A stretch of DNA of 64,000 bases from Mycetohabitans endofungorum (GCF_037477895.1 NZ_CP132744.1:1860001-1924000); one strand, 5' to 3'; counted from the first letter of the stretch, positions 27,093-38,012 are shown. Program-made: numbers and translations. Notes: generated by a model from the letters alone, not told the origin.

Positions 27093-29468
27093 TCACACTG
27101 ACTGCAGTTTCGCAACCGCGAGCGCAAGCCATTTGGTGCCGTGCCGCTTAAATGCGACCTGTGCCTTCGCGTCCGTGCCGCCCCCCTCCAGCGCGGTGAT
27201 CATGCCCTCGCCGAATTTCGCGTGGAAGACGGATTGGCCGATCCGGAAGCCGCTTTGCGCGGCGCGCTGCTGGTCCGCGAACGCCGGCGCCGGCGCCCCG
27301 TCGTCAAAGCGCGCATTGCCATACGGCGCGTCGTCGCGCCGGACGCTGCGGCCGAACCAATCGCGGCCCCATCCAGCATTGTCGCCGAAACCGGCACGCT
27401 GACCCCAGCGTGAACCGGGCTCCAGCTTGGGCGTGAGCCACTTCAACACCTCGGCCGGCAATTCGTCAAAGAAACGCGAGCGCACGTTGTAGCGCGTCTG
27501 GCCGTGCAACATCCGGCTTTGAGCGAACGACAGATAGAGCCGCTCCTTGGCACGCGTGATTGCAACGTACATCAGGCGCCGCTCTTCCTCGAGCCCATCT
27601 TGTTCCGTCACGCTGTTCTCATGCGGGAACAGGCCTTCCTCGAGTCCGGTGATGAACACAGCGGCAAATTCGAGCCCCTTGGCGGCATGCACCGTCATCA
27701 ATTGCACCGCGTGCTCGCCGGCCTGCGCCTGATTGTCGCCCGCCTCGAGCGACGCATGCGACAGGAAGCCGGCAAGCGGCGTCATCTGCTCGGGATTCTG
27801 CGCCGGTGCGTCGATGCGCGACGCCTCCAGTACAGCCTGCTCGCCATCCTCGTCCGGCCCCCGCAGCGCGGCAGCGCGGCCCGCGCCCGGCGCGAGCGGG
27901 ATCGAGCGCGCCGGCGTATCGAGGCCATAGCCCTCCTCGGACACGAACGCGCTGGCCGCGTTGACTAATTCCTGTAAGTTCTCGATGCGCTCCTGACCTT
28001 CACGCTCGTTGGCATAGAATTGCTCCAGCCCGCTGAGCCGAATCACCGCCTCGACCGTCTCCGGCAAGCTCATCGCACGGGTCTCGCCACGCATCCGCTC
28101 AATCAACGCGAGAAACCCGCCAAGCGCCTGGCCGGCCTTGCCGGTCACGTAGGGAATTGCCTGTGCCATCGAGCAGTTGTACAGCCGCGCGGCATCAGCC
28201 AGTTGCTCAAGCGAACGTGCGCCAATGCCACGGGTCGGAAAATTGACCACCCGCGCAAACGCGGTGTCATCGCTCGGATTGTCGATCAGCCGCAGGTACG
28301 CGAGCGCATGTTTGACTTCTTGACGCTCGAAAAAGCGCAGTCCACCGTAGACCCGGTACGCAATCCCGGCATTAACCAGCGTGTGCTCGACCACGCGCGA
28401 CTGCGCGTTGCTGCGATAAAGCACCGCGATCTCATCGCGCGACAGGCCCGTGTCGATCAGGGCGCGGATTTCCTCGACGATCCAGCCGGCCTCCTGCGAA
28501 TCGGTCGTCGCTTCATAGACCCGCACCGGCTCACCGTGGCCAGCATCGGTACGCAGGTTCTTGCCGAGCCGTTTCGAATTGTGTGCGATCAGCGCATTGG
28601 CGGCATCGAGAATATTGCCGTGCGAACGATAGTTTTGCTCGAGCTTGATCAGGTGCCGGACGTTGAACTCGCGCTCGAAATCAAGCATGTTGCCCACGTT
28701 GGCGCCGCGGAACGCGTAAATCGACTGATCGTCGTCGCCGACCGCGAATATCGCATTATGCCCGCCAGCCAGCAGCTTCAGCCACGCATACTGCAGCTTG
28801 TTGGTGTCCTGAAATTCGTCGACCAGGATATGCCGGAAACGGGCCTGGTAATGTGCCCGTAGCGTCGGATTGCGTTGCAGTAGCTCATGGCAGCGCAGCA
28901 GCAATTCCGCAAAATCGACGACCCCCTCGCGCTGGCATTGTTGCTCGTAGGCGGCATACAGCTCGACGCATTTGCGATTGAAATTGTCGCTCGCATCAAC
29001 CTGCTCAGGCCGCAAACCTTGCTCCTTCGCATTATTGATGAAGTACTGCAGACTCTTTGCCGGATATTTCTCATCGTCGACGTTCAGGCCCTTCATCAGC
29101 CGCTTGATGGCCGACAACTGATCTGCCGTGTCCAAGATCTGGAATGCCTGCGGCAACCCGGCATCGCGGTAATGGGCGCGCAGCATCCGGTTGCACAATC
29201 CGTGGAACGTGCCGATCCACATGCCGCGCGTATTGATCGGCAGCATTGCGTCCAGGCGGATCAGCATCTCGCGCGCCGCCTTGTTCGTGAAGGTGACGGC
29301 CAGGATACCGGCAGGGCTCGCCTCGCCGCGCGAGATCAACCATGCAATGCGGGTAATGAGCACGCGCGTCTTGCCGCTGCCCGCGCCGGCAAGAATCAGG
29401 GCCGGCTCGTTCGGCAGCGTCACCGCTGCATATTGTTCGGGATTCAGTTTGGCAAGCAAATCAGACAT
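27093..29468 (-). CDS. uvrD: DNA helicase II (UvrD)
   Basis: An SF1A 3'-5' helicase of nucleotide-excision and mismatch repair. It shows the Walker A site ILAGAGSGKTRVLI near residue 28, the Walker B region HILVDEFQDTN, VGDDDQSIYAFRGANV (motif III), LEQNYRSHGNIL (motif IV) and MTVHAAKGLEFAAVFI (motif V). The length is 791 residues including a C-terminal tail with the usual VFHAKFGEGMITALEG Tudor-like motif. It is divergent from valS. Confidence 0.95.
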   Translation of the reverse strand: MSDLLAKLNPEQYAAVTLPNEPALILAGAGSGKTRVLITRIAWLISRGEASPAGILAVTFTNKAAREMLIRLDAMLPINTRGMWIGTFHGLCNRMLRAHYRDAGLPQAFQILDTADQLSAIKRLMKGLNVDDEKYPAKSLQYFINNAKEQGLRPEQVDASDNFNRKCVELYAAYEQQCQREGVVDFAELLLRCHELLQRNPTLRAHYQARFRHILVDEFQDTNKLQYAWLKLLAGGHNAIFAVGDDDQSIYAFRGANVGNMLDFEREFNVRHLIKLEQNYRSHGNILDAANALIAHNSKRLGKNLRTDAGHGEPVRVYEATTDSQEAGWIVEEIRALIDTGLSRDEIAVLYRSNAQSRVVEHTLVNAGIAYRVYGGLRFFERQEVKHALAYLRLIDNPSDDTAFARVVNFPTRGIGARSLEQLADAARLYNCSMAQAIPYVTGKAGQALGGFLALIERMRGETRAMSLPETVEAVIRLSGLEQFYANEREGQERIENLQELVNAASAFVSEEGYGLDTPARSIPLAPGAGRAAALRGPDEDGEQAVLEASRIDAPAQNPEQMTPLAGFLSHASLEAGDNQAQAGEHAVQLMTVHAAKGLEFAAVFITGLEEGLFPHENSVTEQDGLEEERRLMYVAITRAKERLYLSFAQSRMLHGQTRYNVRSRFFDELPAEVLKWLTPKLEPGSRWGQRAGFGDNAGWGRDWFGRSVRRDDAPYGNARFDDGAPAPAFADQQRAAQSGFRIGQSVFHAKFGEGMITALEGGGTDAKAQVAFKRHGTKWLALAVAKLQSV

Positions 29469-29675
29469 GAGCGGCCTTGGTCACAACAAGCTTGTCATTA
29501 TACGGCCGCAGTCGGCCCGGGCACGCGGAGGATGCGCACGGCATGCAGCCCCACAGCGACAGGTGCCGCAGCATGCGACGGCGCAACCGGCGCTGGCGCA
29601 TCACCGGCTCCCTTATAATTGACTATGACGATTTATTCCACCGCATTTTCACCGTCTTTCCGGCAGATTTCGACA

Positions 29676-32537
29676 ATGAGCGACAGCGATACCACGCTTG
29701 CAAAAAGTTTTGAGCCTTCGACGATCGAGGCGTATTGGGGCCCAGAATGGGAAAAGCGTGGCTACGCGAAGGCAACCTTAGACCCACAGCGGCCCGACTT
29801 CGCGATTCAGCTGCCACCGCCGAACGTGACTGGCACGCTGCACATGGGCCACGCGTTCAACCAGACCATCATGGATGGATTGGCGCGTTACCATCGGATG
29901 CGCGGCGAGAACACGTTGTGGGTGCCCGGCACGGACCATGCGGGCATCGCCACACAAATCGTCGTGGAGCGCCAACTCGACGCACAAAAGCAATCACGGC
30001 ACGAACTGGGGCGGGAGCGCTTCGTCGAGCGAGTCTGGCAATGGAAACAGGAATCAGGCTCCACGATCACGCGGCAAATCCGGCGGCTCGGCGCGTCCAC
30101 CGACTGGTCGCGCGAGTATTTCACGATGGATGAGCGCATGTCCCGCGTCGTCACCGACGTGTTCGTGCGCCTCTACCAGCAAGGGCTGATCTACCGCGGC
30201 AAACGGCTCGTGAACTGGGATCCGAAGCTGAGAACCGCGGTATCGGACCTGGAGGTGGTCAGCGAAGAGGAGGACGGCAAGCTATGGCACATCCGCTATC
30301 CGCTCACTGACGGCTCAGGCCACCTGAGCGTGGCGACCACACGGCCCGAGACGATGCTCGGCGACGTCGCGGTCATGGTCCATCCGCAGGATGAGCGTTA
30401 CGCAGCGCTGATCGGCAAGAGCGTCACACTGCCGCTGGTGGGACGCGAGATCCCAGTGATCGCCGACGACTATGTGGAACGCGAGTTTGGCACCGGCGTG
30501 GTCAAGGTCACGCCAGCGCACGATTTCAACGACTACCAGGTCGGGCAACGCCACGGATTGCCGCAGATCGTTGTGCTCACGCTCGATGCGAAGATTAACG
30601 ACAACGCACCGGCCGCCTACCGCGGGCTGGACCGTTTCGACGCGCGCGAGCGCATCGTCGCAGACTTGGACGCGCTCGGCTTACTCGAGTCGGTCAAACC
30701 GCACCGGTTGGTCGTGCCGCGTGGTGATCGCACGCAATCCATCATCGAGCCAATGCTCACCGATCAGTGGTTCGTCGCGATGAGCCGGCCAGCGCCCGAA
30801 GGTACGTTGCATCCGGGCAAGTCGATCGCGCAAACCTCGTTGGACGTGGTGCGCCACGGCCAGATCAAGTTCGTGCCGGAGAACTGGACCACTACGTACT
30901 ACCAGTGGCTAGAGAATATCCAGGACTGGTGCATCTCGCGCCAACTCTGGTGGGGCCACCAGATTCCCGCTTGGTATGCGGACGATGGTCGGGTGTTCGT
31001 CGCGCATAGCGAGGCCAACGCCCTGGCACAGGCCCGCACACAGGGCTATAACGGCGCGCTCAAGCGCGACGAGGACGTGCTCGACACGTGGTTCTCGTCC
31101 GCGCTCGTGCCATTCTCGTCGCTTGGATGGCCGCAATCGACGCCGGAACTCGAGCACTTCCTGCCTTCATCGGTGCTGGTGACGGGCTTCGACATCATCT
31201 TCTTCTGGGTCGCCCGAATGGTGATGATGACCACCCATTTCACCGGCAAAGTGCCGTTCCACACCGTGTATGTGCACGGCCTGGTGCGCGACGCCGAAGG
31301 CCAGAAGATGTCCAAGAGCCGCGGCAACACGCTCGATCCGATCGACATCGTCGACGGCATTGACCTGGAAACACTCGTCGCTAAGCGCGTAACCGGGTTG
31401 ATGAATCCGAAACAGGCGGCATCGATCGAGCAAAAGACGCGCAAGGCATTCCCGAATGGGATTCCCGCCTACGGCACCGACGCGCTGCGCTTCACGATGG
31501 CGTCGATGGCCACGCTCGGGCGCAACGTAAACTTTGATTTGGCGCGCTGCGAGGGCTATCGCAACTTCTGCAACAAATTATGGAACGCCACGCGCTTCGT
31601 GCTGATGAATTGCGAAGGGCATGATTGCGGTATCGTGCCATGCCAAGGTGATTGCGGGCCGCACGGCACGCTCGACTTTTCGCCCGCCGACCGGTGGCTC
31701 GTGTCGCTGTTGCAACGGGTCGAGGCCGACGTCGAGAAGGGCTTTGCTGACTATCGCTTCGACAACATTGCAAACGCGATCTACAAGTTCGTCTGGGATG
31801 AGTATTGCGACTGGTACGTCGAATTGGCCAAGGTTCAGTTGCAAACCGGCACGCCGGCGCAGCAGCGCAGCACGCGGCGCACGCTGCTCAGCGTGCTCGA
31901 GACCATTCTGCGACTCGCGCACCCGCTGATGCCGTTCATTACCGAGGCGTTGTGGCAGAAAGTCGCGCCGCTGGCGGGTCGGTATCCGGCCGGAACCGCA
32001 GCCGGCGACGCCTCCGTGATGATGCAGCCCTATCCACGCAGCACGCCGTCGAAGATCGACGAGCGGGCAGAACAGTGGGTTGCCGAACTGAAGGCAGTAG
32101 TCGATGCATGTCGTAATTTGCGCGGCGAGATGAATCTGTCGCCCGCCGCCCGCGTGCCGCTGGTGGTGGCCGGCGATGCCACGCGCCTGCGCGAATTCGC
32201 GCCCTATGCCCAAGCGCTTGCGCGGTTGTCGGAAGTCCAGGTGCTCGCAGACGAAGCCGCGCTCGACCAACAGGCGCATGGCGCGCCTGTTGCCCTTGTC
32301 GGCTCGAACAAGCTGGTACTGAAGGTCGAGATTGACGTTGCCGCTGAACGTGAGCGGCTGACCCGCGAAATCAACCGCATCGGCGGTGAACTGGCCAAAT
32401 GCAATGCGAAGCTGCAAAACGAGCGTTTTGTGGCCCGCGCACCGGCCGCCGTCGTCGACCAGGAGCGCAAAAGATTGGCAGATTTTGAGTCGATGTTGGC
32501 AAAATTGACCACCCAACTCGGGCGGCTTTCGGCATAA
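29676..32537 (+). CDS. valS: valyl-tRNA synthetase
   Basis: A class I synthetase of 953 residues that charges tRNA-Val. The HIGH motif is TLHMGHAF (residues 56-59 for HMGH) and the KMSKS motif is [14 protein letters not shown]. The CP1 editing domain lies between them. The C-terminal coiled coil ([20 protein letters not shown]) is present. The start [14 protein letters not shown] is used; a frame extends 19 codons upstream. A TATAAT hexamer at 29614-29619 is a possible -10 box. Confidence 0.97.
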   Translation: MSDSDTTLAKSFEPSTIEAYWGPEWEKRGYAKATLDPQRPDFAIQLPPPNVTGTLHMGHAFNQTIMDGLARYHRMRGENTLWVPGTDHAGIATQIVVERQLDAQKQSRHELGRERFVERVWQWKQESGSTITRQIRRLGASTDWSREYFTMDERMSRVVTDVFVRLYQQGLIYRGKRLVNWDPKLRTAVSDLEVVSEEEDGKLWHIRYPLTDGSGHLSVATTRPETMLGDVAVMVHPQDERYAALIGKSVTLPLVGREIPVIADDYVEREFGTGVVKVTPAHDFNDYQVGQRHGLPQIVVLTLDAKINDNAPAAYRGLDRFDARERIVADLDALGLLESVKPHRLVVPRGDRTQSIIEPMLTDQWFVAMSRPAPEGTLHPGKSIAQTSLDVVRHGQIKFVPENWTTTYYQWLENIQDWCISRQLWWGHQIPAWYADDGRVFVAHSEANALAQARTQGYNGALKRDEDVLDTWFSSALVPFSSLGWPQSTPELEHFLPSSVLVTGFDIIFFWVARMVMMTTHFTGKVPFHTVYVHGLVRDAEGQKMSKSRGNTLDPIDIVDGIDLETLVAKRVTGLMNPKQAASIEQKTRKAFPNGIPAYGTDALRFTMASMATLGRNVNFDLARCEGYRNFCNKLWNATRFVLMNCEGHDCGIVPCQGDCGPHGTLDFSPADRWLVSLLQRVEADVEKGFADYRFDNIANAIYKFVWDEYCDWYVELAKVQLQTGTPAQQRSTRRTLLSVLETILRLAHPLMPFITEALWQKVAPLAGRYPAGTAAGDASVMMQPYPRSTPSKIDERAEQWVAELKAVVDACRNLRGEMNLSPAARVPLVVAGDATRLREFAPYAQALARLSEVQVLADEAALDQQAHGAPVALVGSNKLVLKVEIDVAAERERLTREINRIGGELAKCNAKLQNERFVARAPAAVVDQERKRLADFESMLAKLTTQLGRLSA

Positions 32538-32642
32538 AGTGCAGGGTTATCGGCTATAGCGAGGCAATCATTCTTGTCGCGCTATCCATTTCCCCATCTC
32601 GGGCTAACGTAGTACAACCGGAAACGAACAGGGTAATCGAAG

Positions 32643-33524
32643 ATGCTCAAAGTTACTAAGGCAGTGTTTCCCGTGGCAGGTCTTGGCACACGGTTCCTCC
32701 CGGCCACCAAGGCGAGCCCGAAAGAAATGCTCCCAGTGGTCGACAAGCCGCTGATTCAGTATGCGGTTGAGGAGGCGGTTGCCGCGGGGATCACCGAAAT
32801 GATTTTCGTGACGGGCCGCAGCAAGCGCGCGATCGAGGATCACTTCGACAAGTCGTATGAGATCGAATCAGAACTCGAGGCTCGCGGCAAGGACAAGTTG
32901 CTCGAGTTGGTGCGCGGGATCAAGCCTAGCCACGTTGACTGCTTCTACGTTCGCCAGCCCGAGGCACTCGGACTCGGCCATGCGGTGCTGTGCGCGGAAA
33001 AGCTCGTCGGCGACAACCCGTTCGCGGTCATCCTCGCCGACGATCTACTGTACGGTCGCCCGCCCGTGATGAAGCAAATGATCGAGGTATTCGATCACTA
33101 CCACAGCTCGGTGATCGGCATCGAGGAAGTGCCGCACGAGGAAACGAAGTCGTACGGCATCGTCGACGGCAAGGAATGGGAAGACAACATCGTCAAGATG
33201 TCGGGCATCGTCGAGAAGCCGGCCCCGGAGGTCGCGCCATCCAATTTTGGCGTGGTCGGCCGCTATGTACTCAAGCCGCGCATCTTCAGTCACTTGCGTG
33301 CACTGAAGCCAGGCGCGGGCGGTGAATTGCAATTGACCGATGCGATCCAGTCGCTGCTCGGCGACGAGCAGGTGCTCGCGTACAAGTACCATGGCACGCG
33401 CTTTGACTGCGGCAGCAAGCTCGGCTACCTGAAGGCAACCGTCGAGTTCGCGCTGCAGCACCCGGAGGTTCGCGACGAGTTCGCCGAATACTTACGCACC
33501 CGGTCGCCGGTACTCGAAGGCTAA
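32643..33524 (+). CDS. galU: UTP-glucose-1-phosphate uridylyltransferase
   Basis: GalU makes UDP-glucose for envelope polysaccharides and trehalose. The N-terminus [20 protein letters not shown] contains the nucleotide-binding GxGTRxLP loop, followed by [19 protein letters not shown] and later [15 protein letters not shown]. The length of 293 residues is normal. It stands alone between valS and the convergent tusA-like gene. Confidence 0.96.
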   Translation: MLKVTKAVFPVAGLGTRFLPATKASPKEMLPVVDKPLIQYAVEEAVAAGITEMIFVTGRSKRAIEDHFDKSYEIESELEARGKDKLLELVRGIKPSHVDCFYVRQPEALGLGHAVLCAEKLVGDNPFAVILADDLLYGRPPVMKQMIEVFDHYHSSVIGIEEVPHEETKSYGIVDGKEWEDNIVKMSGIVEKPAPEVAPSNFGVVGRYVLKPRIFSHLRALKPGAGGELQLTDAIQSLLGDEQVLAYKYHGTRFDCGSKLGYLKATVEFALQHPEVRDEFAEYLRTRSPVLEG

Positions 33525-33561
33525 CGCCGCGGCACGGCGCCGCAGCTTGCGGTGCATTTGC

Positions 33562-33792
33562 TCAACGCCGACGCATCAGAAATACGAATGTCTTGTCGGC
33601 GCCGGTGCTGGTTTCGACCAGTTCGTTGCCGGTCTGCTTCGCAAACGCGGCGAAATCCCGCTGCGAGCCGGGATCCGTCGCCAGCACTTTCAGGATCTGG
33701 CCGCTCTGCATGTCGGCCAATGCTTTCTTCGCGCGCAAAATCGGCAATGGGCAATTCAGCCCCCGCGCGTCGACTTCCTTGTGGACTTCCAT
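33562..33792 (-). CDS. TusA-like sulfur carrier protein
   Basis: A 76-residue TusA/SirA family protein. The hallmark is LNCPLPILRAKKAL, with the sulfur-carrying cysteine in the Cys-Pro-x-Pro motif at residue 14. Members pass persulfide sulfur, for example towards tRNA 2-thiolation. No tus partners are adjacent, so the pathway is inferred from family only. Confidence 0.9.
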   Translation of the reverse strand: MEVHKEVDARGLNCPLPILRAKKALADMQSGQILKVLATDPGSQRDFAAFAKQTGNELVETSTGADKTFVFLMRRR

Positions 33793-33938
33793 CGAATCCC
33801 TACCGTTGGCTCAAACGCGATGCGGGTCCGCACCGCCTATGAATTGTAGCGGGAAACGGCGCTGGCAGCCTACATCGCCGGCATGCTGACTAGGCTACAG
33901 CGCTATCACGCCATGCCGCCGTTGCGACTCGCGCGGCG

Positions 33939-34649
33939 CTACACCGACAGCCATTGCCGAGCAATCGCCGGCGTCGCCTCGAACTCGCTGCGCTCACCGG
34001 CGAAGACGATCTCGCCAAAACCCGACGGACCGCGTCCCATCACGTAGACGCGTCGCGCCAGCTCCAACGCCATTGCGGCACGCTGCTCAATCAGCACAAT
34101 CGCAGTGCCGCGCGCAGCCAGCGTCGCCAGTGCAACGCCAAGCTCATCGACAACACGCGGCGCGAGACCCTCGGTCGGCTCGTCGATGATCAACACGCGG
34201 GGCTGCGCGGCCCACGCGCGGGCAATGGCCAACATCTGCTGTTCCCCACCGGAGAGCACGCCCGCCTTCACGTCGGCACGGACACGCAAGCGAGGAAACA
34301 ACGCGTACAGCGACTCGATCACCGCCGGACTCCGTGCGCGTCGCGGCAGGCCGAGCAGCAAATTCTGCGCGACGCTCAATGTCGGGAACACATCGCGGGT
34401 CTCGGCGACATAGCCGACGCCGGCGCGGGCGATGTCCACGGTGCGTAGCGTGCCGATCTGCATGCCATCGAGTTCGATTGAGCCACACCGCTCAACCAGA
34501 CCGACGATGGCCTTGGCCAGCGTCGAACGGCCCACGCCATTGCGGCCGAATACGGCGATGATCTCTCCGCCGTCCACGTGCATTGATACGTGCTGAATGA
34601 CTCGCACGCCCTGGTATCCGGCCTCCAGGTGGCGTACGTCGAGCCTCAT
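33939..34649 (-). CDS. livF: branched-chain amino-acid type ABC transporter ATPase (LivF-like), Walker A Lys replaced
   Basis: A 236-residue LivF-type ATPase. The signature LSGGEQQMLAIARAWA and the Walker B region RVLIIDEPTEGLAPR are intact. The P-loop at residues 35-43 reads GRNGVGRST: arginine (codon CGT, 34527-34529) occupies the place of the invariant lysine. That change usually abolishes or severely lowers ATP hydrolysis. The gene overlaps the end of the upstream livM-livG fusion by four bases. The substrate is unknown because the binding protein is absent. Confidence 0.88.
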   Translation of the reverse strand: MRLDVRHLEAGYQGVRVIQHVSMHVDGGEIIAVFGRNGVGRSTLAKAIVGLVERCGSIELDGMQIGTLRTVDIARAGVGYVAETRDVFPTLSVAQNLLLGLPRRARSPAVIESLYALFPRLRVRADVKAGVLSGGEQQMLAIARAWAAQPRVLIIDEPTEGLAPRVVDELGVALATLAARGTAIVLIEQRAAMALELARRVYVMGRGPSGFGEIVFAGERSEFEATPAIARQWLSV

Positions 34650-36907
34650 GGCGCACGCGCAGGGCCCAGGTAGGCCTCGCGCACGCTCGGATTGGCGCGG
34701 ATCTGCGCCGGCGTACCGGTGGCAATGACCACGCCATCGACCAGCACCGAAATCCGATCTGCAAGATCGAACACTATGTCCATGTCGTGCTCGATTAGCA
34801 GGACCGTGCGTCCGTCTGCCATCCGGCGGATCAAGGCAAGCGCCTCGATGGCCTCTGCCCGGCTCATGCCGGCAGTCGGCTCGTCCAGCAACAGCAGTCG
34901 TGCACCACTGGCCGTGGCCATGGCCAACTCAAGCGCGCGTTGTCGGGCATAGCTCAGTTGCGCGGCACGGGCGCTAGCCTCATCGCCCATGCCCACCACC
35001 TGTAGCCAGTCGAGTGCGCGCTTACGCAGACCGCGCCATGCAGCAGGCTGTAGCCAGCGACAAAGCGGCCCGCCGCGCGGGCAAAGCATCGCACAGCACA
35101 TATTATCCAGTACCGACAATTGCGCGAACAAGCTGGGGGTCTGCAAGCCCCGCGCGACGCCGAGGCGGGCGATCCGATGCGCCGCCAACCGCCGGATCGC
35201 CCTATCGTCGAGGCGCACGGTGCCCCGATCGACCTGCGTGACGCCGCTGAGCACGTTGAATACCGTTGACTTGCCTGCGCCATTCGGACCGATCAACGCA
35301 TGGATCTCGCCGGCCTGCACGTGCAGTCGCACGCCGCGCAACACAGGTGTCGCGCGATAACTGACATGGACGTCGTCCAGCGTCACATCGAGCGCCGGGC
35401 TGCTCGGCACTTCCGGCCGTATCGCCGGCACGGGATCCACTGGTTTCACTTGTTTCGCCGTACTGGCTGCTTGCCCCTGCGCACTGATGGCAGCGCCTGC
35501 GACGATGACTGGTGCGGTGACTTCGGATACGGCTGGCCCCGTGGCTGCCGCAGAAGCATGGGTTGAAGCCATCGCTGCCAAAGAAGCATGAGCCGAAGCC
35601 ATGGCTGCCGCAGCAGCAGAGGTCGAACGCAAGCCCGCCGCAACCCGGCGCGACGAACGCGGCACCGTGGCACGCAGCGCGAACGACGACACCGCCATCA
35701 ATACCACACCGGCCACCGCTATGCCCCACCCATTGACGGCCTGCCAGCCCGGACTGATATCCGCGCCGGTATCGCCGAATCGCCATGCATAAACCGACTG
35801 AATCACAGCGATACCGCCGGCCAGCATGCCAAGCACTGCCAGAACACGTGCCATGCGTCGCCCGCTGAACCCCGGTAGCGCGCATCGCGCACGCCGGCTG
35901 TCTGCCAGTGATGGCGACACCCGGCGATGCAACCATGCACCGACCAGCCCGCCGGGCGCGAGTACCACAACGAACAGGAAAAAGAAGCCAACGTACATCG
36001 GCCACGCGCGGGTGATCGACGCCAAGCCGTTCGCGATCGACACATAAATCACGGCACCCAGTACAGGACCAGCAAACGTGCCGGTGCCGCCGATCACCAC
36101 GGCGATCAACACAGTCGCGCATGTTGCAACGCTCGCATTGTCCGCAGTGGCGATCTCAAAGGTCACCACTGACAGCGCGCCGGCGACGCCGGCAAAAAAC
36201 GCGGCGATGACCGTCATCGCCCATCTCACGCGCGATGGATCTACGCCGACGAATGCCGCCCGTCGCGGATTGTCGCGCACCGCATTGGCTACCCGCACGA
36301 GCGGCGTGCGCAATAACCAGGCAATCAGCATGCACGAGGCCAGTGCGACCGCGACCACCAGGCCGTAGGCCGAACGCGTCGAACCGAAATCGATACCGAG
36401 CCAGCCCGGGACGGCTCCGCGGTCGATCATCACGCCACCCACGCCGCCAAACCATTCCGGCACCGTGCTCGCGGCAGTTGCGACCAGTTCGCCGAGCCCT
36501 AGCGTCACCATCGCGAAGGTCACGCCGCCCCGGCGCGCACTGAGCCACCCGGCCGGGACTGCCACAAGCGCCGCACCTGCGCCGCCGACAACCGGCAGCC
36601 ACGGCGCGGACAATGCCCACGCGTTGGCCGCACGCGCCGCCGCTAACGCGCCGATGCCGTAATACATCGCGTGGCCAAACGACAGCAAGCCGGTTTGACC
36701 GAGCAACAAATCGTACGACAGCGCGAATACAATCAGCACGGCCGCCTGAGACGCGAGCGCCAGCGCCGCGCCGCTCGGTTCGCCGTGCGCCAGCGGCAGC
36801 AGCGGCAGCGCGGTGAGCACGGTCGCCAATATCAGCCCACCCCACGGCGGTCGCCGCATATTGCGGTCAAGCCATACGCCACGCGGGGTCTCGCGATGCG
36901 TCATCAT
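34646..36907 (-). CDS. fused LivM permease and LivG ATPase
   Basis: One frame of about 753 codons joins a LivM-type permease (residues about 20-330, with LLLGQTGLLSFGHAMYYGIG and VIGGTGTFAGPVLGA) to a LivG-type ATPase (last 240 residues). Two extra hydrophobic segments and an Ala-rich linker (AMASAHASLAAMASTHAS) lie between. The ATPase has a normal Walker A (GPNGAGKST) and Walker B (LLLLDEPTAGMS). Its signature reads LSYARQRALEL, with alanine where the family has glycine. The start overlaps the livH stop (ATGA). Confidence 0.88.
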   Translation of the reverse strand: MMTHRETPRGVWLDRNMRRPPWGGLILATVLTALPLLPLAHGEPSGAALALASQAAVLIVFALSYDLLLGQTGLLSFGHAMYYGIGALAAARAANAWALSAPWLPVVGGAGAALVAVPAGWLSARRGGVTFAMVTLGLGELVATAASTVPEWFGGVGGVMIDRGAVPGWLGIDFGSTRSAYGLVVAVALASCMLIAWLLRTPLVRVANAVRDNPRRAAFVGVDPSRVRWAMTVIAAFFAGVAGALSVVTFEIATADNASVATCATVLIAVVIGGTGTFAGPVLGAVIYVSIANGLASITRAWPMYVGFFFLFVVVLAPGGLVGAWLHRRVSPSLADSRRARCALPGFSGRRMARVLAVLGMLAGGIAVIQSVYAWRFGDTGADISPGWQAVNGWGIAVAGVVLMAVSSFALRATVPRSSRRVAAGLRSTSAAAAAMASAHASLAAMASTHASAAATGPAVSEVTAPVIVAGAAISAQGQAASTAKQVKPVDPVPAIRPEVPSSPALDVTLDDVHVSYRATPVLRGVRLHVQAGEIHALIGPNGAGKSTVFNVLSGVTQVDRGTVRLDDRAIRRLAAHRIARLGVARGLQTPSLFAQLSVLDNMCCAMLCPRGGPLCRWLQPAAWRGLRKRALDWLQVVGMGDEASARAAQLSYARQRALELAMATASGARLLLLDEPTAGMSRAEAIEALALIRRMADGRTVLLIEHDMDIVFDLADRISVLVDGVVIATGTPAQIRANPSVREAYLGPARAP
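35544..35613. repeat. 30-bp tandem repeat in the LivM-LivG linker
   Basis: GCTGCC motifs recur at 35544, 35574 and 35604, each starting a similar 30-bp unit that encodes ten residues of the Ala/Ser/His/Met-rich linker. The frame is kept. Confidence 0.75.
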
Positions 36908-37851
36908 GTGTCCGGCTCCGCATGACCACGCACTAGCCCGCCCGGACGCAATGCCAACACGATGATCAGCAATACAAAGGGCGTCACTGGCGCGAGCTGT
37001 GCTAACGTGATACGGCTCCATGCGCCGGCGTCGCCTACCATCGGCAACACCCAATGGAGCAGTGCGCCGAGCCGTATGTCGAGTCCGACAAGCAGCGTCT
37101 GCACGATGCCGAACAATAACGACGCGACGAATGTACCAGCCAACGAACCCATTCCACCAGCCACGACGATCACGAACACGATCGAACCCAGCGTTTCGGC
37201 CATCGACGTATCCGTAACGAATGCCACGCCGCCGAGCACGCCGGCCACCGCGGCAAGCGCCGCGCCGCCCGCGAACACCTGAGTTTGCACACGAGCGACG
37301 TCATGGCCCAGCACCTGCACGGCGTGCGGATGCGTGCGCGCGGCCGCGATCACCAGGCCGATGCGGGAATACCGCAGCAGCAGCGCACAGAGGCCGAGCA
37401 CGCCAGCGGAGATCGCCATCATGAAGGCGCGAAGACGAGAGAATGCCACCGCATGCCAATTCACCAGTGCGCCATCGAGCCACTGCGGCACGACGGCGGG
37501 CAACGGCGAGCGGCCCCATCCCAATTGCACAAACTCGGCGATCAGATACGCCAGGCTAAAGGTCGCCAGCAACTGGGCAAGTGGCCCGTGACGGTGCACG
37601 CGGCGCAGCACGCCAAGCTCGAAAGCGGCAGCCAGGCCGGCCACCGCGGCCGGCGCGAGGATCAACGCGGCGGCAAAGCCACCGTAGCGCGCGACCGTGT
37701 AGCCGATGTAGGCACCGAGCATGTAGAAACTCGCATGCGCAAAGTTCATCACGCCCATCAAGCTGAACACAAGTGTCAACCCGGCACACAACAGGAACAA
37801 CAGCAACCCATAGCTCAGGCCATTGAGCAATACGACAACGAACGATTGCAT
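36904..37851 (-). CDS. livH: branched-chain amino-acid type ABC permease (LivH-like)
   Basis: A 315-residue polytopic membrane protein of the LivH family, starting MQSFVVVLLNGLSYGLLLFL. Conserved pieces are GLTLVFSLMGVMNFAHASFY and VVAGGMGSLAGTFVASLLFG. It is the first gene of livH, livM-livG, livF, with overlapping stop and start codons. No periplasmic binding protein gene is found within several kilobases on either side, so the transporter either borrows one or is no longer used. Confidence 0.92.
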   Translation of the reverse strand: MQSFVVVLLNGLSYGLLLFLLCAGLTLVFSLMGVMNFAHASFYMLGAYIGYTVARYGGFAAALILAPAAVAGLAAAFELGVLRRVHRHGPLAQLLATFSLAYLIAEFVQLGWGRSPLPAVVPQWLDGALVNWHAVAFSRLRAFMMAISAGVLGLCALLLRYSRIGLVIAAARTHPHAVQVLGHDVARVQTQVFAGGAALAAVAGVLGGVAFVTDTSMAETLGSIVFVIVVAGGMGSLAGTFVASLLFGIVQTLLVGLDIRLGALLHWVLPMVGDAGAWSRITLAQLAPVTPFVLLIIVLALRPGGLVRGHAEPDT

Positions 37852-37853
37852 CG

Positions 37854-38012
37854 CTAAATCCGCGGGCATTCGACGTATCGCGTCCGCCGCCCCGCTATCG
37901 AACCAGTGGTTCGAGCACCGCGCGCAACGGGTCGGTCAATCAGTTCGGCGCGGCAGCGCGGACAATACCGGTAGTCGCTGCCCAGCGCACCTGCGGGTGT
38001 CGATCCCATCAT
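37854..38012 (-). other. small frame with one zinc-knuckle motif, possible gene remnant
   Basis: Just upstream of livH the minus strand encodes 52 residues starting MMGSTPAGALGSDYRYCPRC. The piece YCPRCRAELIDRPV resembles the N-terminal zinc ribbon of some NUDIX hydrolases, but the second Cys pair and the NUDIX box are missing. It is probably a remnant of a gene that once stood here, or chance. Confidence 0.3.
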
